The notes below the pieces were generated by a model that was given only the letters and a program-made list of their open reading frames with translations, ran no database searches and was not told the DNA's origin. A stretch of DNA of 64,000 bases from Streptomyces sp. KL109B (GTDB lineage: Bacteria > Actinomycetota > Actinomycetes > Streptomycetales > Streptomycetaceae): the NCBI RefSeq assembly GCF_030766935.1, contig NZ_JASERL010000008.1:1-64000 (forward strand). The letters run 5' to 3'. This document shows positions 32,839-41,815 of the stretch, piece by piece; position 1 is the stretch's first letter, and each line of letters begins with the position of its first letter. The position numbers were made by a program, and so were the translations under genes.

Positions 32839-33612
32839 TCAGCCCAAGACCAGGATCACCAGTGCCGTGGTGGCCGCTGTTTCGGCGATGGCGCCGAAGA
32901 CGTCGCCGGTTACGCCGCCGAAGCGGGACACGCAGCGCCGCGACAGCAGTTCGGCCGCGCCGCAGCCCAGGACCACGGCGAGCGCGCCCTGCACCGAGAA
33001 CGCGGCGGTCACCGCGACCACCACCGCGCCCGCGATCAGGGCGGCCCGCCGGGACACGGTCTCCGCGACCGCCGCGCCGAGGCCCTCCGGGCGGGCGGCG
33101 GGGACGCCGGTGCGGGAGGCGAAGGTGAGGGCGAGGCGGGCGGTGACGGCGCAGACGGCGGCGGCGAGGGCGCCGTGCCACCAGGACCGGCCGAACAGCT
33201 CGGCCAGCGCGGCGACTTGGGCGAACAGCGCCAGGACGAGCGTGACGACACCGAAGGGGCCGATGTCCGACTGCTTCATGATCCGCAGCGCGTCATCGGC
33301 GGGCTTCCCGCTGCCGAGGCCGTCCGCGACGTCCGCGAGCCCGTCGAGGTGCAGCCCCCGGGTGAGCGCCGCGGGCACCGCGACCGCGGCCACGGCGGCG
33401 AGCAGCGCCCCCGCCCCGAGCCACGCCAGCACCCCGCCGAGCACGCCCGCCCCGACCCCGACGACGAGCCCGGCGAGCGGCGCGCACAACATTCCTGCGC
33501 GGGCGGCCTCCCGGTCCCAGCGGGTGACGCTCACGGGGAGCACGGTCAGGGTCCCGAAGGCGAAACGTATGCCGTCGGGTACGGAGGCGGAGGAGGAGGC
33601 GCTTGCGGACAC
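32839..33612 (-). CDS. cobS: Adenosylcobinamide-GDP ribazoletransferase (cobalamin synthase)
   Basis: A polytopic membrane enzyme (257 residues, about seven hydrophobic segments) that joins alpha-ribazole (phosphate) to adenosylcobinamide-GDP, the last lower-ligand step of B12 synthesis. The conserved acidic segment GLHLDGLADVADGLGSGKPADDALRIMKQSDIGPFG (~98-135) is present. The GTG at 33612 (VSASASSSASVPDG) is preferred, although the Shine-Dalgarno is weak. It follows cobT on the same strand, separated by a dispersed repeat. Confidence 0.95.
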   Translation of the reverse strand: MSASASSSASVPDGIRFAFGTLTVLPVSVTRWDREAARAGMLCAPLAGLVVGVGAGVLGGVLAWLGAGALLAAVAAVAVPAALTRGLHLDGLADVADGLGSGKPADDALRIMKQSDIGPFGVVTLVLALFAQVAALAELFGRSWWHGALAAAVCAVTARLALTFASRTGVPAARPEGLGAAVAETVSRRAALIAGAVVVAVTAAFSVQGALAVVLGCGAAELLSRRCVSRFGGVTGDVFGAIAETAATTALVILVLG

Positions 33613-33658
33613 TGGGGGAGAGTACCTGCCGGTCAGGCGCCTGCGCCGGGTGGGCAAA

Positions 33659-33708
33659 TCAAGCCCCGCCGTCGGACGACAGCCCGCGGGGTCCGGGGCG
33701 GAGCCCCG
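33659..33708. repeat. Dispersed repeat between cobT and cobS
   Basis: A 50-bp inverted-orientation copy of the repeat. It has an unusual central arm (GTCGTCCGAC in reverse complement) shared only with the copy at 40301-40350 inside the PKS gene. The two agree at 48 of 50 positions. Confidence 0.85.
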
Positions 33709-33717
33709 GGGCGTGGG

Positions 33718-34767
33718 CTACGCCTTCGTCTCCGGGAGTTCGGCCGCCAGGGCGGCGGCTGCCTGGACGAGGGGAAGGGCGAGAAGCCCGCCCGTGCCGC
33801 CGCCGACGTGGACGTCCTGGTCCAGGAGGACGTCCATCGCCATCCGGTCGAGCGCCTTCGCCTGGGCCGGCTCGCCGCTGGCGTGGGAGGCCAGCCACCA
33901 GTCAGGCGCGCGGAACGCGACCCGCTGCGCGACGAGCGCACACGCCGCGGAGACGACCCCGTCGAGCAGCACCGGCGTACGCCGCACCGCGCACTGGAGA
34001 AGGAAGCCCGTCGCCGCGGCCAAGTCGGCTCCGCCCACCGTCGCCAGCAACTGCAACTGGTCCCCGAGGACCGGCCGGGCCCGCCGCAGCGCGTCGCGGA
34101 TCGCCGCGCACTTGCGCATCCAGGCGAGGTCGTCGATCGGGTCGCCGCCCCGGCCCGTCACCACGGACGCGTCCGTGCCGCACAGCGCCGCGATGAGCGT
34201 GGCCGCCGCCGTCGTACCGCCGACGCTGATGTCGCCGAGGACGACGAGATCCGTACCGGAGTCGGCCTCCTCGTCGGCGATCGCCATGCCCGCGCGGAAC
34301 GCGGCCTCCGCCTCTTCGAGGGTGAGCGCGTCCTCGGTGTCGATGCGCCCCGAGCCGCGCCGCACCCGACGCGCGTCGACGGACTCCGGCAGCTCGTCGG
34401 GCTCGCAGTCGAGCGACACGTCGACGACCCGTACGCCGACGCCCAGTTGGCGCGCGAGCACCGCGCCCGTGGAGGCGCCCTCGACGACCTCGCGCACGAG
34501 AGCGGCGGCGCCGCCCGCCGCCCGCTTCGACACGTCGAGTCCGGCGACGCCGTGGTCGCCCGCGAAGAGGACCACGCGCGGGCGCGCGACGGGCCGCACG
34601 GGAACCGCGCCCTGGGCGGCGCTCAGCCACTCGCCCAGTTCGTCGAGGCGGCCGAGCGCGCCGGGCGGCACGGCGAAGCGGGCCCTGCGCTCCTCCGCGT
34701 CGCGGCGGGTCCCGCCGTCGGGGCGCTCGATCAGATCGGTGAAGTCGTCGAGGTTCAGCGAGCTCAT
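33718..34767 (-). CDS. cobT: Nicotinate-nucleotide-dimethylbenzimidazole phosphoribosyltransferase
   Basis: A 349-residue enzyme that makes alpha-ribazole-5'-phosphate from dimethylbenzimidazole and nicotinate mononucleotide. Family motifs are visible: FAGDHGVAGLDVSKRAAGGAAALV (~70-93), VVLGDISVGGTTAAATLIAAL, VTGRGGDPIDDLAWMRKC and a Gly-rich C-terminal DVHVGGGTGGLLAL. The ATG at 34767 is chosen over an upstream in-frame start. It reads away from the PKS operon; the starts of cobT and the PKS gene are 226 bases apart. I see no cobalamin riboswitch upstream. Confidence 0.95.
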   Translation of the reverse strand: MSSLNLDDFTDLIERPDGGTRRDAEERRARFAVPPGALGRLDELGEWLSAAQGAVPVRPVARPRVVLFAGDHGVAGLDVSKRAAGGAAALVREVVEGASTGAVLARQLGVGVRVVDVSLDCEPDELPESVDARRVRRGSGRIDTEDALTLEEAEAAFRAGMAIADEEADSGTDLVVLGDISVGGTTAAATLIAALCGTDASVVTGRGGDPIDDLAWMRKCAAIRDALRRARPVLGDQLQLLATVGGADLAAATGFLLQCAVRRTPVLLDGVVSAACALVAQRVAFRAPDWWLASHASGEPAQAKALDRMAMDVLLDQDVHVGGGTGGLLALPLVQAAAALAAELPETKA

Positions 34768-34919
34768 TCGCCGAACAGTACCGGCCGTGCCCGAGGTCTG
34801 GCCCCGGCCGCACCGTCCGTCACCGGACACCGATGGGTGCGTCTTTCCGACGGATGGTTACGCCATGTGGTGAGTCAACTGCGGAGGGTCATGGAATGGG
34901 GTGCGGGTGATCGTTTACG

Positions 34920-34948
34920 TTCACGTCTGCGTCGGATTGTCGTATCTC
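34920..34948 (+). promoter_or_regulatory. Weak candidate promoter of the PKS operon
   Basis: TTCACG (34920-34925) and TATCTC (34943-34948) are separated by 17 bases, 46 bases before the predicted start. The match is poor; the 226-base divergent region to cobT must nevertheless contain promoters for both sides. No clear operator was seen. Confidence 0.2.
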
Positions 34949-34993
34949 GCGCGCATGTTGCAGCAGTGCAGAACATGACAGGAGTCATCTCCC

Positions 34994-37900
34994 TTGACCG
35001 TGCTCACCGCGACGCCCCCGATGGTCATCGGCGTCACCCCGTTCTCGGAGCCCGACGCCCGCCTCGCCGCCGCCGTCAGCAGAGCGGGCGGACTGGGCGT
35101 TCTCGATCTGGGGCGCGGTGGCCGCCGGGCCCGCGAGGCCCTCGCCCTCGCGCGCGCCTGGAGCCCGGCCGCCTTCGGTGTCCGCGTCCCCGCCGACTGC
35201 GATCTGCACCCCGACGAGATCCAGGACCCCGAGGGCGCGGGCCCGCACACCGTCCTCCTCGCCCCCGGCGCCCCCTGGCGCGTCGGACACGTCCAGGCCC
35301 CCTACGTGTACGCCGAGGTGACCGACGTCGACCAGGCGCGCGACGCGGTCGCGCAGGGTGCCGCCGGACTCGTCGTACGAGGGGGTGAATGCGGCGGCCC
35401 CGGCGGGGAGTTGTCGACGTTCGTGCTGCTCCAGCAGGTGCTCGCCGAGGTCGAAGGGGCGGGCGACGCCGTGCCCGTGTGGGCCTGCGGCGGCATCGGG
35501 CCGCGCACCGCCGCGGCAGCCGTCCTCGCGGGCGCCACCGGCGTCGTACTCGACACCCAACTCGCCCTCCTCGACGAGGCCGCTCAGGTACCGCCCGCCG
35601 TGGCCGCGCTGCTGCGCACCGCCGACGGCACCGAGACCGTCGTCGTGGCCGGGCGGCGGGTCCTCGACCGGCGCCGCCCCGGGGTTCCCGCCGAACTCCA
35701 CGACGAACCGCTCCCGCTCGGCCAGGACGCCTTCCTCGCCGCCCGGTTCGCCGACCGGTACGGGACGACGGCGCGCGCCGTCGAGGCCGTACGCGACGGG
35801 ATCGCGCGCGCGGGCCGGGCATCAGCCGCCGACGTACTGCGGCCCGGCACCACCATGTGCCGCGCCCTCGGCACCCGGCTGCCCGTCGCCCAGGGCCCGA
35901 TGACGCGCGTCAGCGACCAGGCGCGGTTCGCCGCCGCGGTCGCCGAAGGGGACGGGCTGCCGTTCGTCGCGCTCGCCCTCGCCGGACCCGAGCAGGCCCG
36001 CACGATGCTGGAGCGGACCCGGGACGCGCTCGGCGACCGGCCCTGGGGCGTCGGCATCCTCGGCTTCGCGCCCGAAGAGGTGCGCACCGCACAGCTCGCG
36101 GCGGTCCGCGCGCTGCGCCCCAGCCACGTGATCATCGCGGGCGGCCGGCCCTCGCAGGCCGCCGACCTGGAGGCCGACGGCATCCGCGCCTTCCTGCACG
36201 TGCCATCGCCGGGGCTGCTCGGCCAGTTCCTCGGGGCGGGCGCGCGGCGCTTCGTCTTCGAGGGCGCCGAGTGCGGCGGACACATCGGCCCGCGCAACAG
36301 CTTCCCGCTCTGGGAGGCCCAACTCGCCGTCCTGGCCGACTTCCTGGAATCGCCGGAGGGCCGGGACCTCGACCCCGCCGACGTACAGGTGCTGTTCGCG
36401 GGCGGCGTCCACGACGAGCGTTCGGCCGCGATGGTCGCCGCGCTCGCCGCCGACCTCACCGAACGCGGCGTGTCCGTCGGGGTGTTGATGGGAACGGCGT
36501 ACCTCTTTACGAAGGAGGCGGTCGAGTCCGGCGCCATCAAGCCGCTCTTCCAGGAGCAGGTGCTCTCCGCCGAGAGCACCGCTCTCCTTCACACCGCGCC
36601 CGGCCACGCCACCCGCTGCGTACCGAGCCCGTTCTCCGACACGTACCAGCAGCTCAAGGACGAACTGCGGGACCAGGGCGTGCCCGACCGGCAGGCATGG
36701 GAGGAGCTGGAGCGGCTCAACGTCGGCCGGCTGCGCCTCGCCAGCAAGGGCATCGAGCGGGTCGGCGACGAGCTCGTCGACGTCGGCGAGGACCGGCAGC
36801 GCTACGACGGGATGTTCATGGCCGGCGAGGTCGCGGTGCTGCGCGCCGCGATCACGACGATCGCGCGGCTGCACCAGGGGGTGACGGACGGGGCGGCCGA
36901 GTTCTACGCGCGGCGCGCCCCGGCCCTGGCCGCGCCGGAAGCGGCGGCGGAAGCGGGCGCGCCCGAGCCGCTCGACATCGCCGTCGTCGGCATGGCCGGA
37001 ATGTTCCCGCAGGCCGAGGACCTGTCCGCCTTCTGGGCGCACGTCCTCGGCGGCGTCGACGCCGTCACCGAAGTGCCCGCCGAACGCTGGGACCCCGACC
37101 TCTACTACGGCGAGGACGCCGACGCCGCCGACGTCTCCGCGTCCAAGTGGGGCGGCTTCCTGCCCCGCATCCCCTTCGACCCACTGGCCTACGGGATTCC
37201 GCCCGCGTCCCTCGCGAGCATCGAACCGGTGCAGCTGCTCGCCCTGGAGGCGGCGCGCAGGGCGCTCGTCGACGCGGGCTACGACCCGTACGGAGAGCGG
37301 GAGTTCCCGCGCGAGCGTACGAGCGTCGTGTTCGGCGCGGAGGCGGGCAGCGACACGTCGGGCGCGACCACGCTGCGCACGGTCCTCCCCTCGTACGTGG
37401 GCCGGTTGCCGGACGAACTGGCGGAGCAGCTACCGGAGTTGACCGAGGACTCGTTCCCCGGGCTGCTCGCCAACGTCATCGCGGGCCGGATCGCCAACCG
37501 CCTGGACCTCGGCGGCGCCAACTACACCGTCGACGCCGCGTGCGCCTCCTCGCTCACGGCCGTCGACGTCGCCTGCAAGGAACTGGTCAGCGGCGCCTCG
37601 GACCTGGCGCTGTGCGGCGGCGCCGACCTGCACAACGGCATCAACGACTTCCTGCTCTTCTCGTCCGTGCACGCCCTGTCGAAGACCGGCCGCTGCCGCC
37701 CCTTCGCCGCCGACGCCGACGGCATCGCGCTGGGGGAGGGCGTCGCGTGCGTGGTCCTGAAGCGGCTCGCGGACGCGGAGCGCGACGGCGACCGCGTGTA
37801 CTCCGTGATCAAGGGGGTGGGCGCCGCGAGCGACGGGCGCGCCCTCGGGCTCACGGCGCCGCGCCCGCAGGGACAGCGGCTCGCGCTGGAGCGGGCATAC

Positions 37901-40900
37901 GCGCAGGCCCGGGTCTCGCCCGCACAGGTCGGCCTCATCGAGGGGCACGGCACCGGGACCGTCGTCGGCGACCGCACCGAACTCGGCGTACTGAGCGAGG
38001 TGTTCGAGGAGGCGGGCGCCGCGCCGGGCGGCTGTGTCGTCGGCTCGGTCAAGTCCCAGATCGGCCACACCAAGTGCGCGGCCGGGCTCGCCGGCCTCAT
38101 CAAGACCTCCCTCGCCCTGCACACCGGCGTCCGCCCGCCGACCCTCCACATCACCGAACCCAACCCGGCGTGGACCGGCGTCGACGACAGCCCCTTCGTC
38201 TTCCACGACCGCGCGCTGCCGTGGGCGGCGCCGGTCTCCGAACGGGTCGCGGGCGTCAGCGCGTTCGGCTTCGGCGGTACCAACTTCCACGTCGTGCTGC
38301 GCGCCCACGACGGCGCGCTGCCGCCGCGCCGGGGAGCCGGGGAGTGGCCCGCGGAGCTGTTCGTCTTCCGCAGCGCGGCGGCGGTCGAGGAGCTGCGGGC
38401 CCTGTGCGGCGAGAACGATGGGGCCGGTCGCCCCTGGACCCTGCGCGACCTCGCGCTCACGGCCGCGCGGAGGGCGGAGCGGGAGCGGGGGAGGGGGCCG
38501 GTGGAGTCGGCGGCGGTGGTGGGGTCCGTCGACGAACTGGGTGTGGTGCTCGGGAAGTTGGCGGCAGGGGAGGTCGCGGAGGGGGTGTGGCATCGGGGCG
38601 AGGGGGCGGCGACCGACGGCAAGGTCGCCTTCCTCTTCCCCGGGCAGGGGAGCCAACGGCCCGGCATGCTCGCCGAGTTGTTCGTCGCGTTCCCCGAGGC
38701 GCAGCGCCACCTCGTCGGCGCGCCCGTGTCCGAGCTCTTCCCGCCCGCGTCCTTCGACAGCGCCGAACGAGCGGCGCAGCGCGCCCGGCTCACCGACACC
38801 CGCAACGCCCAACCCGCCCTCGGCGCCGTCTCGTTGGCCGCGTACGACGTGCTCACCTCGCTCGGCGTACGCGCCGACATGGCGGCTGGCCACTCCTACG
38901 GAGAGCTGGTCGCCCTGTGCGCGGCGGGCAGCGTCGACCCGGACCGGCTCGGCGCGCTCAGCCGCGCCCGCGCCGAGGCGATCCTCGGGGCGATCGACGA
39001 CGACCCCGGCGCGATGGCCGCGGTGTCGGCGGGGGCCGAGGACATCGAACGCGTACTGGCGGAGCACCACCTCGCCGACGAGGTCGTCGCCGCCAACCAC
39101 AACGCGCCCGCCCAGACGGTGATCTCCGGCCGCACGGAGGGCGTGGCCCGCGCGGTGGACGCGCTCGCGCGGGCCGGGCTCGCCGCGAGCGAACTGCCCG
39201 TGGCCTGCGCGTTCCACAGCCCGCTCGTCGCGGACGCGGTGCCGCGCTTCGCCGCCGAACTCGCCCACGAGACGGTGCGGGTCCCCGAATTCCCGGTCTG
39301 GGCCAACCTCACCGGCACCCGCTACCCCGACGCCCCCGCCGACGTACGCCGCCACGCCACGGAGCAGATCGGCGCGCCCGTCCGGTTCGCCGAGCAGATC
39401 GAGGCGATGTACGACGCCGGGGCGCGGATCTTCGTGGAGGCGGGCCCCGGGACCGTACTCACCGGGCTCGTCGGCAAGGTCCTCGGCGACCGCCCGTACG
39501 TGGCCGTGCCGTTCGAGCCGCGCGCCGACGCGGGGCTGCGCGGGCACCTTGAGGCGCTGGCGAGGCTCGCCGTGGCCGGGGTTCCGGTCGCGGTGACCCG
39601 GCTGTTCGCGGGGCGCGACGCGGTGCTCGCGGAGGCGGGGGGCGGGAAGCGGCCCGGCTGGACCGTCGACGGTCACGTCGTCCGGACCGCGGACGGCGAC
39701 CACCTTCCGGGCGCGCTGCGGCCCGCCCGGCGTATCTCCACCTTGCCCACCTTGTCCACATCGGAGGCGAACCCTGTGACCGGCAGCGACAGCGAAGACG
39801 AACTCCTGCACGCGTTTCTGCGGGGCAGCCGCGAGATGGTGGCGGCGCAGCGGGATGTCCTCCTGACGTACTTCGGGGCGGGTGGCGGGGAGCGGCCGGC
39901 GGTGGCGCCGGTGGCTCCCGTGGGGCCGGTGGAGGTGCCGGTGGCGCCGGTGGAGGTGGCCGAGGTGGCCGAGGTGGCCGAGGCGCCGGAGGTCGTCGCG
40001 GAGCCCGTCGAGGTGGATGTGCGGGCCGAGGTGCTGGCCGTCATCGCCGAACGCACGGGGTACCCGGTCGACATGATCGAGCCGGACCTCGACCTCGAGG
40101 CGGATCTGAGCGTGGACTCGATCAAGCGGACGGAGATCGCGGGAGAGTTGGGGCGCAGGCTGCTCGGGGCGGGGGTGGATCTGCGGGCGCTGCCCGACGC
40201 GGAGCTGGAGGCGTTGACGCGGGCGCGGACGGTGGCGGAGATCTCCGAGTGGTTGGGGGAGCGGGTGCCCGTTCCGGAGCGGTCGGCCGTTCCCACGTCG
40301 CGGGGCTCTGCCCCGGACCCCGCGGACTGTCGTCCGACGGCGGGGCTTGAATTGCCCGAACCGGGGCTGGGGCTTGATGTGGTTGAACCGGTGCGGGGGA
40401 GCGTTCCGAGGCGGTGGGTGGTGCGGAGCGTTGGGGTGGGGGCGGCCGTCGATGGGCCGGTGGATCTTCGGGGGCGGAGGTTCCTGGTTGTCGGGGAGGG
40501 GACTCCCGTGGCGCAGGCGCTCGTCGCGCGGCTCGGCGCCCTCGGGGCGACGGCGACCCGGGACCCGGACGCGGCGGAGCTGGATGGCCTCGTTCACGTA
40601 GGGGCGTTGTCGGATGCGGGGGAGGTGGTTCTTCCGGATGGCTATCCCCTGTTCCGGCGGGCCCTGCGGGAGCACGGGCTCCGTCATCTGCTCTGCGCCC
40701 GGTACCCGGGTGACACCAATGGGCTCGGTGGGCTCTTCCGGACCGTCGCCCAGGAGTACCCGGACACCGTCGCCCGCGCCGTCGACCTCGACCCGAACGC
40801 CTCCCCGGCCGAGCAGGCGGAGGCGCTGGTCGAGGAGTTGGCCGCGCCCGACCGCACCCCGGTGGTCCTGCGCACGGACGGCACGCGCCGCACCCCGGAA

Positions 40901-41812
40901 CCGTACGAGTGCCCGCTCACCCTCCCCGGGGGCGAAGGTGCGGTGGACGCGGCGGTGCTCGGGCTCGGCCCTGACTCCGTCGTCGTCCTGGCCGGCGGCG
41001 CCCGCGGCATCACGGCCCGCTTCGCCGTCGCGCTCGCCACGGCGTCCCGGTGCCGTATCGAACTGCTTGGGCGGACTCAACTCCCGGACACGGAAGGGGA
41101 AGACGAGTTCGTCGGCGCCCGCGACAAGCAGGCGCTGCGTGCCGCGCTCGCCGCCAAGGGGGTCACGGACGTCCGTGAGATCGACCGCGAGGCGACCCGC
41201 GTCCTCGCCGCCCGCGAGGTCCGGTCCACCCTCGACGAGATCCACGCGGCGGGCGGCCGGGCCCACTACCGCGCGGTCGACCTGCGCGACACCGAGGCGG
41301 TCCAGCAGGCGGTCAAGGACACGTACGAGCGCTACGGCCGCGTCGACGGCGTCGTACACGCGGCGGGCGTCATCGAGGACCGGCTGATCGACGCGAAGGA
41401 CGCCGACTCCTTCGGCCGGGTCTACGGCACGAAGGTGGACGGCGCGCGCGCCCTGCTCGCCGCCCTGCACCGGCTGCCCGAACGCCCCGCGTTCACCGTC
41501 CTGTTCGGCTCCATCGCCGCCGTCCACGGCAACCGGGGCCAGGCCGACTACGCCGCCGCGAACGACGCCCTCGCCGCGCTCGGGCGCCGCTGGCGGGACG
41601 CCACCGGACGGCGGGCGCTGACGGTGCACTGGGGGCCGTGGGCGCCGACCGGAACGCACGACGGAATGGTCACGCCGGAACTCGGCCGCGAGTACGCGCG
41701 GCGCGGCATCGAGCTCATCGACCCGGAGGAGGGCGTCCTCGCGCTCCTGCGCGAACTCGCCTGGGGCGACCAGGACACGGACGAGGTCGTCTACACCCCG
41801 TCGGGCTGGTGA
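34994..41812 (+). CDS. Iterative type I PKS subunit: NPD-like/NPD(ER)-KS-AT-ACP-KR
   Basis: A 2,272-residue synthase subunit. It opens with two nitronate-monooxygenase/PfaD-like TIM-barrel modules. The first (~1-270) is degenerate (GGECGGPGG, Pro136 where the family has His). The second (~285-640) keeps GAECGGHIGPR with His430 and resembles PUFA-synthase trans-enoyl reductases. A complete KS follows (657-1100; Cys850, His985, His1025), then AT (~1205-1520; Ser1301 in GHSYGE, AFHS) and one ACP (~1676-1760) with Ser1709 in LSVDSIKRTEI, the PUFA-type signature. The C-terminal KR (~1800-2265) has GGARGI, Ser2173 and Tyr2186. The TTG at 34994 follows GGAG; a GTG at 35000 is possible. A dispersed repeat is translated at ~1768-1796. 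Confidence 0.93.
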   Translation: MTVLTATPPMVIGVTPFSEPDARLAAAVSRAGGLGVLDLGRGGRRAREALALARAWSPAAFGVRVPADCDLHPDEIQDPEGAGPHTVLLAPGAPWRVGHVQAPYVYAEVTDVDQARDAVAQGAAGLVVRGGECGGPGGELSTFVLLQQVLAEVEGAGDAVPVWACGGIGPRTAAAAVLAGATGVVLDTQLALLDEAAQVPPAVAALLRTADGTETVVVAGRRVLDRRRPGVPAELHDEPLPLGQDAFLAARFADRYGTTARAVEAVRDGIARAGRASAADVLRPGTTMCRALGTRLPVAQGPMTRVSDQARFAAAVAEGDGLPFVALALAGPEQARTMLERTRDALGDRPWGVGILGFAPEEVRTAQLAAVRALRPSHVIIAGGRPSQAADLEADGIRAFLHVPSPGLLGQFLGAGARRFVFEGAECGGHIGPRNSFPLWEAQLAVLADFLESPEGRDLDPADVQVLFAGGVHDERSAAMVAALAADLTERGVSVGVLMGTAYLFTKEAVESGAIKPLFQEQVLSAESTALLHTAPGHATRCVPSPFSDTYQQLKDELRDQGVPDRQAWEELERLNVGRLRLASKGIERVGDELVDVGEDRQRYDGMFMAGEVAVLRAAITTIARLHQGVTDGAAEFYARRAPALAAPEAAAEAGAPEPLDIAVVGMAGMFPQAEDLSAFWAHVLGGVDAVTEVPAERWDPDLYYGEDADAADVSASKWGGFLPRIPFDPLAYGIPPASLASIEPVQLLALEAARRALVDAGYDPYGEREFPRERTSVVFGAEAGSDTSGATTLRTVLPSYVGRLPDELAEQLPELTEDSFPGLLANVIAGRIANRLDLGGANYTVDAACASSLTAVDVACKELVSGASDLALCGGADLHNGINDFLLFSSVHALSKTGRCRPFAADADGIALGEGVACVVLKRLADAERDGDRVYSVIKGVGAASDGRALGLTAPRPQGQRLALERAYAQARVSPAQVGLIEGHGTGTVVGDRTELGVLSEVFEEAGAAPGGCVVGSVKSQIGHTKCAAGLAGLIKTSLALHTGVRPPTLHITEPNPAWTGVDDSPFVFHDRALPWAAPVSERVAGVSAFGFGGTNFHVVLRAHDGALPPRRGAGEWPAELFVFRSAAAVEELRALCGENDGAGRPWTLRDLALTAARRAERERGRGPVESAAVVGSVDELGVVLGKLAAGEVAEGVWHRGEGAATDGKVAFLFPGQGSQRPGMLAELFVAFPEAQRHLVGAPVSELFPPASFDSAERAAQRARLTDTRNAQPALGAVSLAAYDVLTSLGVRADMAAGHSYGELVALCAAGSVDPDRLGALSRARAEAILGAIDDDPGAMAAVSAGAEDIERVLAEHHLADEVVAANHNAPAQTVISGRTEGVARAVDALARAGLAASELPVACAFHSPLVADAVPRFAAELAHETVRVPEFPVWANLTGTRYPDAPADVRRHATEQIGAPVRFAEQIEAMYDAGARIFVEAGPGTVLTGLVGKVLGDRPYVAVPFEPRADAGLRGHLEALARLAVAGVPVAVTRLFAGRDAVLAEAGGGKRPGWTVDGHVVRTADGDHLPGALRPARRISTLPTLSTSEANPVTGSDSEDELLHAFLRGSREMVAAQRDVLLTYFGAGGGERPAVAPVAPVGPVEVPVAPVEVAEVAEVAEAPEVVAEPVEVDVRAEVLAVIAERTGYPVDMIEPDLDLEADLSVDSIKRTEIAGELGRRLLGAGVDLRALPDAELEALTRARTVAEISEWLGERVPVPERSAVPTSRGSAPDPADCRPTAGLELPEPGLGLDVVEPVRGSVPRRWVVRSVGVGAAVDGPVDLRGRRFLVVGEGTPVAQALVARLGALGATATRDPDAAELDGLVHVGALSDAGEVVLPDGYPLFRRALREHGLRHLLCARYPGDTNGLGGLFRTVAQEYPDTVARAVDLDPNASPAEQAEALVEELAAPDRTPVVLRTDGTRRTPEPYECPLTLPGGEGAVDAAVLGLGPDSVVVLAGGARGITARFAVALATASRCRIELLGRTQLPDTEGEDEFVGARDKQALRAALAAKGVTDVREIDREATRVLAAREVRSTLDEIHAAGGRAHYRAVDLRDTEAVQQAVKDTYERYGRVDGVVHAAGVIEDRLIDAKDADSFGRVYGTKVDGARALLAALHRLPERPAFTVLFGSIAAVHGNRGQADYAAANDALAALGRRWRDATGRRALTVHWGPWAPTGTHDGMVTPELGREYARRGIELIDPEEGVLALLRELAWGDQDTDEVVYTPSGW
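40301..40381. repeat. Dispersed repeat inside the PKS coding sequence
   Basis: A 50-bp copy (40301-40350) and an extra GGGGCTTGAT arm (40369-40378) lie in frame between the ACP and KR domains. They encode RGSAPDPADCRPTAGLE and following residues. The nearest relative is the copy between cobT and cobS, identical at 48 of 50 positions. The open reading frame is not interrupted. Confidence 0.9.
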
Positions 41813-41815
41813 CCC

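Noticed and set aside
34768..34993. Cobalamin riboswitch upstream of cobT
   Set aside because: I found no B12-box-like sequence or suitable multi-stem arrangement in this region or upstream of cobU.
40295..40390. Frameshift or gene break in the PKS at the repeat insertion
   Set aside because: The frame continues through the repeat into a normal KR domain with its catalytic Ser and Tyr, so the gene is intact.
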